From DASUXA01 sp036378155 (lineage in GTDB: Bacteria; Actinomycetota; Actinomycetes; Mycobacteriales; Micromonosporaceae): DNA of 64,000 bases. The stretch covers positions 1 to 64,000 of the forward strand of contig DASUXA010000034.1 of the NCBI GenBank assembly GCA_036378155.1. Direction: 5' to 3'. Below the pieces are notes generated by a model. The model did not search any database, was not told where the DNA came from, and worked only from the letters and a program-made list of their open reading frames with translations. Each line of letters starts with the position of its first letter. Positions within the stretch are counted from its first letter, which is position 1. A program made the translations under genes and the position numbers. Positions 1 through 8,303 of this stretch are shown one piece after another.

Positions 1-1219
1 AGTAGACCTGGGCGTCGATGCCCTGGAGCGCGGCGATGTGGAAGTTCTCCTCCGCGGCGCTGAAGGACATCTGGGACCACAGCGGCCGCTCGTTCTCGGC
101 CAGTGCGCGCACCAGGCCGAAGTAGAACGCCGCGTTCGCGACCAGGTCCGCCACGGTGGGGCCGGCCGGGAGCACGCGGTTCTCCACGCGCAGGTGCGGC
201 TGGCCGTCGGCTTGCCCTGAGCCTGGTGGTGCGCCCGTCTCCGGCGTGATGTCGTAGACCGGCCGGTTCCAGCGGTAGATCGTGCCGTTGTGCAGCCGCA
301 GCTCGGCCAGGCTCGGCGTCCCGCCCTCCTCGAGCACGGCGACCGGGTCCTCGTCGCTGGTGATCGGCAGCAGGGCCGGGAAGTAGCGGACGTTCTCCTC
401 GAACAGGTCGAACACCGAGGTGATCCACCGCTCGCCGAACCACACGCGCGGGCGTACCCCCTGCGCCTTGATCTCCTCCGGACGGGTGTCGGTGGCCTGC
501 TCGAACAGCGGTATCCGGGTCTCCCGCCACAACTCCTTGCCCAGCAGGAACGGCGCGTTCGCGCCGAGCGCGACCTGGACCGCGGCGACCGCCTGGGCGG
601 CGTTCCAGTACGCCGGGAACTCGTCCGGGCTGACCTGCAGGTGGAACTGGGTGCTGGTACACGCCGCCTCCGGCGCGAGGGTGTCCGCGGTCACCGACAG
701 CCGCTCCACGCCGCTGATGTTGATCGCGAGGTCCTCGCCGCGCGCCGCCAGCACCTGCTCGTTGAGCAGCGCGTACCGGGGATTGGTGGACAGCGCCTCG
801 TGGGTGAGGTGCTCCCGGCGCAGGGTCGGCAGGATGCCGACCATCACCAGGTGCGCGCCGACCGCGCGCGCCTTCTCGTCGGCCGCGTTCAAGCTGTCCC
901 GGACGTGCTTCTCGAACTCCGCCACGCCCCCGCCCGCCAGCCGGCGCGGCTCGATGTTCACCTCGACGTTGAACTGACCGAGTTCGGTCTGGAACGCCGG
1001 GTCGGCGATCGCGGCGAGCACGTCGGCGTTGCGCATCGCCGGCTCGGCGCCGTCGTCGACCAGGTTCAGCTCGATCTCCAGACCGGTCAGCGGACGATCG
1101 AAGTCGAACCGCGACTCGCGCAGCATCTGGGCGAGCACGTCGAGGGACCGGCGGATCTTCTGGCGGTACCGGGCGCGGTCCTCCCGCGTGAACTCCTGAT
1201 GGGCAACCTCTTCACCCAT
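1..1219 (-). CDS. Glutamate-cysteine ligase, GCS2 family (C-terminus outside window)
   Basis: The minus-strand frame from ATG at 1219 runs open to the window edge, giving 406 residues of a family usually near 490-500. GLEIELN at about residues 46-52 is the metal/glutamate-binding signature of carboxylate-amine ligases of the GCS2 type. Later come TSTQFHLQ and the long conserved stretch around KELWRETRIPLFEQ and RVWFGERW. The family joins glutamate to cysteine with ATP, a cytosolic low-molecular-weight thiol reaction. Actinomycetes mostly use mycothiol, so the in vivo product (gamma-glutamylcysteine or another amide) is uncertain. The gene is divergent from the glycosyltransferase-acyltransferase operon and shares a 205-bp intergenic region with it. 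Confidence 0.85.
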   Translation of the reverse strand, partial: MGEEVAHQEFTREDRARYRQKIRRSLDVLAQMLRESRFDFDRPLTGLEIELNLVDDGAEPAMRNADVLAAIADPAFQTELGQFNVEVNIEPRRLAGGGVAEFEKHVRDSLNAADEKARAVGAHLVMVGILPTLRREHLTHEALSTNPRYALLNEQVLAARGEDLAINISGVERLSVTADTLAPEAACTSTQFHLQVSPDEFPAYWNAAQAVAAVQVALGANAPFLLGKELWRETRIPLFEQATDTRPEEIKAQGVRPRVWFGERWITSVFDLFEENVRYFPALLPITSDEDPVAVLEEGGTPSLAELRLHNGTIYRWNRPVYDITPETGAPPGSGQADGQPHLRVENRVLPAGPTVADLVANAAFYFGLVRALAENERPLWSQMSFSAAEENFHIAALQGIDAQVY

Positions 1220-1367
1220 GGTCCGTCGCCGACCTCCTCGCGTGCCGTCACCTGCTGGATACCCGCACGGCGGGCGGCTCACTCCGCGAACTACGTCGAA
1301 CCGACAGATCCCGAGTGCCGACGGAAAACCCGGGGTACATCGCTCGGTGGGCTCGATGTCCAGCAGT

Positions 1368-1396
1368 CCGACAAAGCTCTCCAATACTCTTATAGT
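1368..1396 (+). promoter_or_regulatory. Candidate sigma-70-type promoter for the 1425-5523 operon
   Basis: CCGACA at 1368-1373 and TATAGT at 1391-1396 are 17 bases apart, a good match to a housekeeping promoter. They lie in a locally AT-richer patch 29 bases before the chosen start. Transcription would begin near 1403, giving a short leader. The call rests on pattern only. Confidence 0.5.
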
Positions 1397-1424
1397 GCTC
1401 GACACAAGCGGCGGGAGCATGCCA

Positions 1425-3842
1425 ATGACGGAGCGGACGACCACGCGGCCGGCGCCGCGACGCGTCCTCGTGGTCTCCGCGGACATGGGCGGTGGGCACC
1501 ACGCCGCCGGTCGCGCCGTCGCCGAGGCGGCACGCCGGCAGTGGCCCGACAGCCAGATCAGTTGGGTCGACACCCTCGACGCGATGGGCCCGGGCACCGG
1601 GCCCGCACTGCGCCGGCTGTACGTGACGAACGTCGAACACACCCCGCCGGTGTACGAGTTCTTCTACGCCTCGCTGTGGCGGCACCGGTGGTTCGCCCAC
1701 GCCTCGAAGCGGGTCGTCGGAGCATGGGCGGGGCGGCGACTGGCCCGCGAGGTCGAACGGATCGACCCGGACCTGATCATCTCCACGTACCCGCTGGGCA
1801 GCGCCGGGCTCGCCTGGCTACGCCGGTACCGGGGACTGGACGTACCGGTCGTGGTGACCGTGTCCGACTTCGCCCCGCACCCGTTCTGGATCTACCCGGA
1901 ACTCGACGTCAACCTGGTGGTCCATCCGGCGGCGGTACCGCTGGCGCTGGCAGCCGCCCCGGGCGCCCGGGTGCTCGCGACCGCCCCGCCCGTCGCCGAC
2001 GGGTTCGGGCCCGGCGACCCGGTCGCCGCCCGACGCGAGTCCGGCATGCCGACCGACCGGTACCTGGCGGTCGTCTCGTGCGGGTCGTACTCGTTCGGAG
2101 CCGTCACCGAGGCGACCCGCGCCCTGGTCGACGCCGGCGACCCGGTACACACCGCGGTCGTCTGCGGGCGCAACGAGCGCCTCGCCGGGCAGTTGCGCGG
2201 CTGGGCCGAGCCGCGACTGACCACCCTCGGGTGGGTCGACGACATGGCGGCGGTGACCCGGGCCGCGGACGTCGTGGTCACCAACGCCGGCGGGGTGACG
2301 GCGCTGGAAGCCATGGCGACCGGGCGCCCGGTGCTGATGTACCGCCCGATCGCGGCGCACGGAACGGCGAACGCCGCGCTGATGACCGCCGTTGGGCTCG
2401 CCGAAACCTGCCGTACCCCGGACCAGCTCGCGGCGGCGGTCCTCACCCGCGCCCAGGGCAGCGCCGGGCGGCTCGCCGAACCCGCCGATACCGGTACCGA
2501 CCTGGGCGAGGCGCTGCGACAGGTCGCGGCGACACCGGTGGTACCGCCCAACCGCCCCGCGCGGCGACGCAGTTGGCCGATGCGCGGACCCGACGCGTTC
2601 TTCCGGCACACCGAAACCCCGGCGGTACCGCAGCAGATCGGCACCGTGCTGACCGTCGCCGGAACGCTGCACCGCGGGCAGATCGTCGCCCTGCTGCGCG
2701 AGCGGCTGCCCGCGATACCGACGCTGCGCCGACGCATCGTGGCGCGGGGCGCCGGCTTCGGCTGGGTGGTGGAGCAGACGGTCGACGTACCGGCGCACGT
2801 CACCGCCCGCCGCGTCGACTCGGGCGAGGCAGCGGCGGCGGCGATCGACGAGTTCTGGTCCACCCCGCTGCCCGACGACCGCCCGGCGTGGCAGATCCTG
2901 CTGGTCACCGGGCTGCCGTCGGGTGAGACGCGACTGGCGGTGAAGTTGCACCACGCGTTGTGCGACGGCTTGGGCGCGGTGGGCACCTTGGAGCGACTGC
3001 TCGACTCGGCACGCGACGGGCGACCGGCGGGCGGCGGCGACGCGCGACCCGCGCCGGGGCGCGCATCGGCGACCCGGTCGTGGCGGGACGCGGCGCTGCT
3101 CGCGCGGGGACTGTCCCGACTCGCGACCGCGGGCTTCGCCCCACGGGTACCGCTGAACCGACCGCTCAGCCCGAGCCGCCGCTTCGTCGACGTCGCGCTG
3201 CCCGTGTCCGACGTCCATGACGCGGCTCGGCGGCTGGGGGTCTCCGGTACCGACGCCTGCCTCGGGCTGCTCGCCGACGCGCTCGCCCGTACCCTGCCCC
3301 GCCAGCCCGCCCGGCGACCGCTGCGCGCCATGCTGCCGGTCTCCCTGCACCCCCGCGAACGGGGCCGGACCTGGGGCAACTGGACCGCGGCGGCGACCAT
3401 CGACCTGCCGCTGGCACCGATGCCCACCGGTCGCCGGGTGCGGCTGGTCGCGGACAGCCTGCGCCGGGCGGTCTCGGCGGGCGAACCCGTCGCCGCCGGG
3501 CTCGCCATGCGGGCGATGGGTCACCTGCCCGCCCCGATCCACCGGTACCTGTCCCGGCAGGTGTACCGGAGCACGTTCTTCAACGTCATCGTGTCGCACC
3601 TGCCCGGCATCGCCGCGCCCCGACTGCTGTGCGGGGCGCCGGTACCGACCGGCAGCCCCGTCGTCGGGCTCGCGCCGGACGTACCGGTGGGCGCCGGCGT
3701 GATGCGGTGGAGCCGGCACTACGTCGTCGGCGTGCTCGTCGACGCGCGGCTGGCGGCGACCGTCGACGCGTTCCCGCACGCGCTGCGCGCCGCCCTGGAC
3801 GAAGCCCGAGCCGAGCGACAGGCGGAGGCAGCCACGTCATGA
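1425..3842 (+). CDS. MGDG-synthase-like glycosyltransferase fused to WS/DGAT-type acyltransferase
   Basis: 805 residues. The N-terminal third is a GT28/monogalactosyldiacylglycerol-synthase-like glycosyltransferase: GGGHHA at residues 22-27, a VSDF motif near 144 and a TNAGG donor-site motif near 285. From about residue 386 it continues as a wax ester synthase/diacylglycerol acyltransferase domain with HHALCDG at 509-515, matching the catalytic HHxxxDG, and a late NVIVSHLPG resembling the family's structural Pro-Gly motif. The first half would glycosylate a lipid and the second would move an acyl chain from acyl-CoA. The combined product, perhaps an acylated glycolipid, is an inference. ATG 1425 is preferred over ATG 1419 because GGGAG at 1413-1417 then sits 7 bases upstream. 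Its stop overlaps the next start by 4 bases. Confidence 0.85.
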   Translation: MTERTTTRPAPRRVLVVSADMGGGHHAAGRAVAEAARRQWPDSQISWVDTLDAMGPGTGPALRRLYVTNVEHTPPVYEFFYASLWRHRWFAHASKRVVGAWAGRRLAREVERIDPDLIISTYPLGSAGLAWLRRYRGLDVPVVVTVSDFAPHPFWIYPELDVNLVVHPAAVPLALAAAPGARVLATAPPVADGFGPGDPVAARRESGMPTDRYLAVVSCGSYSFGAVTEATRALVDAGDPVHTAVVCGRNERLAGQLRGWAEPRLTTLGWVDDMAAVTRAADVVVTNAGGVTALEAMATGRPVLMYRPIAAHGTANAALMTAVGLAETCRTPDQLAAAVLTRAQGSAGRLAEPADTGTDLGEALRQVAATPVVPPNRPARRRSWPMRGPDAFFRHTETPAVPQQIGTVLTVAGTLHRGQIVALLRERLPAIPTLRRRIVARGAGFGWVVEQTVDVPAHVTARRVDSGEAAAAAIDEFWSTPLPDDRPAWQILLVTGLPSGETRLAVKLHHALCDGLGAVGTLERLLDSARDGRPAGGGDARPAPGRASATRSWRDAALLARGLSRLATAGFAPRVPLNRPLSPSRRFVDVALPVSDVHDAARRLGVSGTDACLGLLADALARTLPRQPARRPLRAMLPVSLHPRERGRTWGNWTAAATIDLPLAPMPTGRRVRLVADSLRRAVSAGEPVAAGLAMRAMGHLPAPIHRYLSRQVYRSTFFNVIVSHLPGIAAPRLLCGAPVPTGSPVVGLAPDVPVGAGVMRWSRHYVVGVLVDARLAATVDAFPHALRAALDEARAERQAEAATS

Positions 3843-4768
3843 ATCTGCTCGCCGCGACCGCCGGGGTACCGGTCGCGCTGGCCAGCGCCGCGAGTTTCGG
3901 CATCTCCTCGGTGTTGCAGTACCGCGCCACCCACGAGGTGCCCGAACAGCCCGCCGGTCGCCCCGGCCTGTTCCTCTCGCTCGCGCGCCGACCGCTGTGG
4001 CGCTGGTCGATCGTCCTGGCGATCGTCGGCTTCATGCTCCAGGTCCTCGCGCTGAAACTGGCGCCGCTGACCGTGGTGCAGCCGCTGCTGGTGACCGGGC
4101 TGCTGTGGTACGTGGTGGTCTCCGCCGCCACGCGGCACCGAAGACCCGACCAGGTGATCATCCTGGGCTCGGTGCTGTGCCTGGTGAGCCTGTCGATGTT
4201 CCTGGTCCTGGCTCGCCCCGGCCGGGGTACCGGGCACAACGGGCTGGACAACGTCTGGTCGGTCCTGCCGCTCGCGGGCGCGCTCACCGGCATCGTCGTC
4301 GGCTGCATCGCGCTGGCCGGGGTCATCGGACCGACGTACCGACCGCTGCCGCTGGCCCTGGCCACCGGCGTCTGCTACGGCGTGACCGCCGGGTTCGTCC
4401 GCAGCCTGTCCTCGTACTTCGGGGAAGGGCTGCTCGCCGTCCTGGGCCACTGGCAGACGTACGCGATCATCGTGCTCGGACCGATCGGGGTGCTGCTGAA
4501 CCAGAACTCGTACCAGGCGGGACGGCTCGGCGCCCCGGCACTGGCGATCATCACCGTCACCGACCCGCTCGTGTCGATCAGCGTGGGCGTGCTCTGGCTC
4601 GACGAGAACCTGCGCATCGGGGGCTGGTGGGCGTTGGGCGAGATCGTCGCGCTGTGCGGGCTGGTCGGCGGCGTGTTCCTGCTGGCACACCGGGCGCCGC
4701 ACGTCGCCCCCGCCGCGCCCGCGCCGCCGAAGACCGCGGAACAACGCGACGCGGTGGCGTCGGAGTAG
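3839..4768 (+). CDS. DMT-superfamily integral membrane protein
   Basis: 309 residues with about nine hydrophobic segments and the small-residue-rich helices of drug/metabolite-type transporters. A VVQPLL...VTDPLVSISVGVLWLDE pattern suggests two internal repeats as in EamA-like families. The substrate cannot be read from the sequence. Its ATG overlaps the stop of the glycosyltransferase-acyltransferase by 4 bases, so the two are translationally coupled, and the SDR follows 8 bases after it. A role in moving a lipid precursor or product made by the first gene is possible but only an inference. A second, distinct DMT protein lies at 24847-25791. Confidence 0.75.
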   Translation: MNLLAATAGVPVALASAASFGISSVLQYRATHEVPEQPAGRPGLFLSLARRPLWRWSIVLAIVGFMLQVLALKLAPLTVVQPLLVTGLLWYVVVSAATRHRRPDQVIILGSVLCLVSLSMFLVLARPGRGTGHNGLDNVWSVLPLAGALTGIVVGCIALAGVIGPTYRPLPLALATGVCYGVTAGFVRSLSSYFGEGLLAVLGHWQTYAIIVLGPIGVLLNQNSYQAGRLGAPALAIITVTDPLVSISVGVLWLDENLRIGGWWALGEIVALCGLVGGVFLLAHRAPHVAPAAPAPPKTAEQRDAVASE

Positions 4769-4776
4769 GGGGCCGG

Positions 4777-5523
4777 ATGCGGGTCGCTGGCTCGGTCGCG
4801 CTGGTCACCGGCGCGTCCTCGGGTATCGGACGGGCGGTGGCGACCCGGCTGGCACGCGACGGGGCGACCGTGCTCGCGGCGGGACGCGACAAGGATCGGC
4901 TCGCCCGCCTCGCGACCGACACCGGGGCGGTACCGGTACCGGTCGACCTGTCCTCGCCGCACGCCCCCACCGACCTCGCCGAGCGGGCGCTCGCCGTCGC
5001 GGGGCGCGTCGACATCGTGGTCAACAACGCCGGTACCGGCTGGGCGGGACCCGTCACCGCGATGAGCGCCGCCGACGTCGACACCCTGCTCGCGGTGAAC
5101 CTGCGCGCGCCGCTCCAACTCACCCGGGCGCTGCTGCCCGACCTGGGTCGCCCCGGTCACCTGGTGTTCGTCGGCTCCATCGCCGGCGGGCTCGGGGTGC
5201 GGGACGAGGCGGTGTACGCCGCGGTCAAGGCGGGGCTGCACGTGTTCGCGGAGAGCCTGCGACTGGAGTTGGCACGCGACCGGGTCGGCGTGAGCCTGGT
5301 GGTACCGGGGGTGGTGGACACCGCGTTCTTCGCGCGCCGGGGACGACCGTACGACCGGGCCCGACCGAGACCGATGCCCGCCGAGCGGGTCGCGTCGGCG
5401 CTGGTCGACGCGATCCGGGCCGGGCGCGACGAGGTGTACCTGCCGCGCTGGCTGCGCCTGGCGGTCGCCGTCCGGGGCGTCGCGCCCGGCACGTACCGCC
5501 GGCTCGCGGGCCGGTACGGCTGA
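4777..5523 (+). CDS. Short-chain dehydrogenase/reductase
   Basis: 248 residues with a complete classical SDR core: TGASSGIG near residues 10-17 for NAD(P) binding, VNNAG in the middle, a catalytic Ser in FVGSIAGG and YAAVK as the Tyr/Lys pair. It is preceded by GGAGTAGGGGG, a purine-rich ribosome site. It is the third gene of the operon with the lipid glycosyltransferase-acyltransferase, so a fatty or lipid-linked keto/hydroxy substrate is plausible, but SDR sequence does not define substrate. A small hairpin follows at 5545. Confidence 0.85.
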   Translation: MRVAGSVALVTGASSGIGRAVATRLARDGATVLAAGRDKDRLARLATDTGAVPVPVDLSSPHAPTDLAERALAVAGRVDIVVNNAGTGWAGPVTAMSAADVDTLLAVNLRAPLQLTRALLPDLGRPGHLVFVGSIAGGLGVRDEAVYAAVKAGLHVFAESLRLELARDRVGVSLVVPGVVDTAFFARRGRPYDRARPRPMPAERVASALVDAIRAGRDEVYLPRWLRLAVAVRGVAPGTYRRLAGRYG

Positions 5524-5544
5524 GCGTCGGGTGCACGGCAACGG

Positions 5545-5561
5545 CCGCCGAACATCGGCGG
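5545..5561 (+). terminator. Weak hairpin after the SDR gene
   Basis: CCGCCGA and TCGGCGG form a 7-bp stem with a 3-base loop, 22 bases after the SDR stop. There is no T-run, which is common for actinobacterial terminators, so function is uncertain. Confidence 0.35.
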
Positions 5562-5643
5562 GTTGACGGAAGAGCACCGCCTCGACGCCGGGTGGGTCGG
5601 CGTGCCGGCGACGGCGGGTGTGTCCCGACGGGTGTACAACGCT

Positions 5644-5666
5644 CGTGGTGTGGCCACATCACCACG
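5644..5666. promoter_or_regulatory. Imperfect palindrome, operator-like
   Basis: The two halves are CGTGGTG-TGG and the complement of CCACATCACCACG. The right half read on the other strand is CGTGGTGATGTGG, so the left half matches after omission of three bases. It shares TGGTGATGT with the perfect palindrome 30 bases downstream. It lies between two convergent gene ends, an unexpected place for an operator. Confidence 0.4.
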
Positions 5667-5695
5667 GTTGTGAACGTCCTAGGAGACTTACCTTT

Positions 5696-5719
5696 CTGGT
5701 GATGTACGTACATCACCAG
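5696..5719. promoter_or_regulatory. Perfect 24-bp palindrome
   Basis: The left half is CTGGTGATGTAC and the right half is its exact reverse complement, with no spacer. A perfect 24-bp palindrome is far beyond chance in about 250 bp and looks like a binding site for a dimeric regulator. It lies 62 bases beyond the end of hpnH and 173 bases beyond the end of the SDR gene. No regulator gene is adjacent. Confidence 0.5.
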
Positions 5720-5781
5720 GGGTGTCGAGCTCAACCGGCAGACCCGCGGGCGGATCAGCCGGCACCCGCGGGCGCTGAGCC

Positions 5782-6783
5782 TCAGCGCGCCATCGCCCGC
5801 AGCGACTCCTTCAGCGACGACATCGTGGCGAGCACCGCGCTCGGCTCGTACCCGCAGTGCCCCATGCAGTTCGCGCAGCGCGGGTCGCGTCCCCTGCCGT
5901 ACCGGTCCCAGTCGGTGTCCTCGATCAGTTCCCGGTAGGTCTTCGCGTACCCGTCCGCCATCAGGTAGCAGGGCCGCTGCCAGCCGAGCAGCGAGTACGA
6001 CGGGATGCCCCACGCGGTACACCCGAAGTCGACCTTGCCCTCGAGGAAGTCCAGGAACAGCGGCGAATGGTTGAGCCGCCAGCGCTTGCGCCGCCCGTCG
6101 GCGAACGCCTTGGCGAACAGTTCCCGGGTCTGCGTCACGCCCAGGAAGTGATCCTGGTCGGGCGCCTTCTCGTAGGCGTACGCCGGAGAGATCATCATCT
6201 CGTCGACCCGCAGGTCGTCGTTGAGATAGTCGAGCACGTCGATGACGCTCTGCGGGGAGTCGTTGGTGAAGAACGTCGTGTTCGTGGTAACCCGGAACCC
6301 GCGCGCCTTCGCCTCGCGGACCGCCGCCACCGCCTGGTCGAACACCCCCTGCTTGCAGACCGACTCGTCGTGCCGCTCCCGCAACCCGTCGATGTGCACG
6401 GTGAACGCGAAGAACCGCGACGGGGTGAACAGGTCGAGCTTCTTCGGCAGCAGCACCGCGTTGGTGCACAAGAACACGTACTTCTTCCGCTTGACCAGTT
6501 CGGCGACGATCCGGTCGATCTGCGGGTGCATCAGCGGCTCGCCCCCGGCGATCGACACCATCGGCGCGCCGCACTCCTCGATCGCCGCTACCGCCTGCTC
6601 CACCGGCATCCGCTGACGCAGGATCTGGTGCGGCTGCTGGATCTTGCCGCACCCGGCGCACTTCAGGTTGCAGGCGAACAGCGGCTCCAACTCCACCAGC
6701 AGCGGAAACTTCTCCCGGCCCCGGAGCTTCTGCGCGACCAGGTACCGCCCGATCCGCAGGCTCTGTCGCAGCGGCATGCTCAC
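5782..6783 (-). CDS. hpnH: Adenosyl-hopene transferase HpnH (radical SAM)
   Basis: 333 residues. C38, C42 and C45 form the CxxxCxxC cluster of radical SAM enzymes (FACNLKCAGC), followed by the SAM-binding GGEPL. Further Cys in CTAWG and CANCMGHCGYEPS match the HpnH C-terminal region. HpnH joins a 5-prime-deoxyadenosyl radical to diploptene/hopene to give adenosylhopane, the first step of C35 bacteriohopanepolyol side chains. It starts at GTG 6783, overlapping the stop of the hpnG-ispH fusion (GTGA). An in-frame ATG two codons later (6777) is possible. It is the last gene of the hopanoid operon. Confidence 0.93.
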   Translation of the reverse strand: MSMPLRQSLRIGRYLVAQKLRGREKFPLLVELEPLFACNLKCAGCGKIQQPHQILRQRMPVEQAVAAIEECGAPMVSIAGGEPLMHPQIDRIVAELVKRKKYVFLCTNAVLLPKKLDLFTPSRFFAFTVHIDGLRERHDESVCKQGVFDQAVAAVREAKARGFRVTTNTTFFTNDSPQSVIDVLDYLNDDLRVDEMMISPAYAYEKAPDQDHFLGVTQTRELFAKAFADGRRKRWRLNHSPLFLDFLEGKVDFGCTAWGIPSYSLLGWQRPCYLMADGYAKTYRELIEDTDWDRYGRGRDPRCANCMGHCGYEPSAVLATMSSLKESLRAMAR

Positions 6784-8303
6784 GACTGCCGCACCTCCTT
6801 CGGGAGTGTGAAGTGCACGTCCTCGACGGTCGCGGCGCGTTCGACGACCTCGCCGGCGCCGAGCCCGCGCAGTGCCGCGACCACGTCGTCGACCAGCGCG
6901 GGCGGGGCGGACGCCCCGGCTGTCACGCCGACGGTACGGGCTCCGGCGAGCCAGCGCGGGTCGATCGCGTGGACGTCGTCCACCAGGTGGGCGACGGTAC
7001 CGGCGCGGGCGGCGACCTCGACCAGCCGGCGGGAGTTGGACGAATTGACCGAGCCGAGCACCAGGACCAGGTCCGACTCGGCGGCGATCGCCCGCAGCGC
7101 GTGCTGCCGGTTGGTGGTCGCGTAGCAGATGTCGTCACTGGGCGGTTCGGCGAGCGCCGGGAACCGGCTCCGCAGGGTGTCCACGATGCCCGCCACCTCG
7201 TCCACCGCGAGGGTCGTCTGCACCAGGTACGACACCCGGTCCGGATCGTCGACCTCGACCCGCTCGGCGTCCTCGCGGGTCTCGACCAGGCGTACCCGGC
7301 TCGGCGCCTCCCCCATCGTGCCCTCGGTCTCCTCGTGCCCGGCGTGCCCGATGAACAGCACCGTGTCGCCGCGTGAGGCGAACCGCCGCGCCTCGGCGTG
7401 CACCTTGGTCACCAGCGGACAGGTGGCGTCGATGACCGACAGTCCCCGGTCGGCAGCCTGGTCGCGTACCGCCGGCGCGACGCCGTGCGCGGAGAACACC
7501 GTGATCGCGCCGGGCGGTACCTCGCCGAGGTCGTCGACGAAGATCGCACCCCGGTCGGCGAGCTCGTCCACGACGTGCGCGTTGTGCACGATCTGCTTGC
7601 GCACGTACACCGGCGGCCCGAACCGGGCCAGCGCCTGCTCGACGACGGCGACGGCGCGTTCGACACCCGCGCAGAACGAGCGGGGCGCGGCGAGTACCAC
7701 CCGGCGCACCGTGGTCGCCCCGGCGAACTCGGCGAGCGCGCTCGCCACCTGGGGCAGCACGCGCAGCGCGGTACCGAGCCGGCCGAGGGTCGCCGGCTGG
7801 AACACCGCGCCCGGCGGGGCGTCGGCGACCACCCGCACGCATGCCAGCGCGCCTGCCGACGCCGCCGCGGCTCCGCTCAGCAGCCACGCCGACTCGGTGT
7901 CGGCGGCGAGCGCGCCGGTCGCCGCCAGGCGCTGCCGGAACGCCCCGCGTACCAGATGGTCGGCGCTGACCACCGGCCCGACGTGGACGGTCAGCCCCCG
8001 CCGGCGCAGCGCCGTGGCGACCAGCGCGGCGGCGGGGCAGTCGACCGAGATCGAGCCGTCGACGGTACGCACCCGGTCGGCGACCACCACGTCCCCGGCG
8101 CGCAGCGGGGCGCGCAGCCCACCGGCCACCCCGGCGACGGCGATCGCCGCGTACCCGGACAGGTCCAGGCGCTCCGCCGTCAACCGGGCGCGGCGCGCAC
8201 CGACGCCGGTGTGACGCAGCGCGTCCGGGGTCGCGTCCAAGCCCCGCCGCAACGCCGCCGCCTCGATCCGCATCGGCGCGCAGAGCACCCACGGCTGGTT
8301 CAT
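6780..8303 (-). CDS. ispH: HpnG-like nucleoside phosphorylase/hydrolase fused to IspH (HMBPP reductase)
   Basis: 507 residues in one uninterrupted frame. Residues 1 to about 195 resemble MTA/SAH nucleosidase-like hopanoid-associated phosphorylases (HpnG): a glycine-rich VAGVAGGL and an ADTESAWLL acidic motif near 134. HpnG releases adenine from adenosylhopane. Residues about 200-507 are IspH/LytB with iron-sulfur cysteines C211, C295 and C393, SAHGV, and HAGHEETEG; this reduces HMBPP to IPP/DMAPP. One polypeptide thus carries an isoprenoid-supply step and a late hopanoid step, with almost no linker. ATG 8303 overlaps the shc stop (ATGA). The sequence across the joint shows no stop, so the fusion looks genuine. 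Confidence 0.88.
   Translation of the reverse strand: MNQPWVLCAPMRIEAAALRRGLDATPDALRHTGVGARRARLTAERLDLSGYAAIAVAGVAGGLRAPLRAGDVVVADRVRTVDGSISVDCPAAALVATALRRRGLTVHVGPVVSADHLVRGAFRQRLAATGALAADTESAWLLSGAAAASAGALACVRVVADAPPGAVFQPATLGRLGTALRVLPQVASALAEFAGATTVRRVVLAAPRSFCAGVERAVAVVEQALARFGPPVYVRKQIVHNAHVVDELADRGAIFVDDLGEVPPGAITVFSAHGVAPAVRDQAADRGLSVIDATCPLVTKVHAEARRFASRGDTVLFIGHAGHEETEGTMGEAPSRVRLVETREDAERVEVDDPDRVSYLVQTTLAVDEVAGIVDTLRSRFPALAEPPSDDICYATTNRQHALRAIAAESDLVLVLGSVNSSNSRRLVEVAARAGTVAHLVDDVHAIDPRWLAGARTVGVTAGASAPPALVDDVVAALRGLGAGEVVERAATVEDVHFTLPKEVRQS

Noticed and set aside
290..2926. Long plus-strand open frame over the glutamate-cysteine ligase and glycosyltransferase genes
   Set aside because: Arg/Pro-rich low-complexity reading without domains; an off-frame shadow of real genes in high-GC DNA. 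The same holds for 14304-16820, 16824-19205 and 31619-33034 (minus).
5618..5938. Plus-strand frame with repeated VWPHHHGC and VMYVHHQGC motifs
   Set aside because: The motifs are the translation of the two palindromes; similar motifs appear on the minus strand. It also runs into hpnH antisense.
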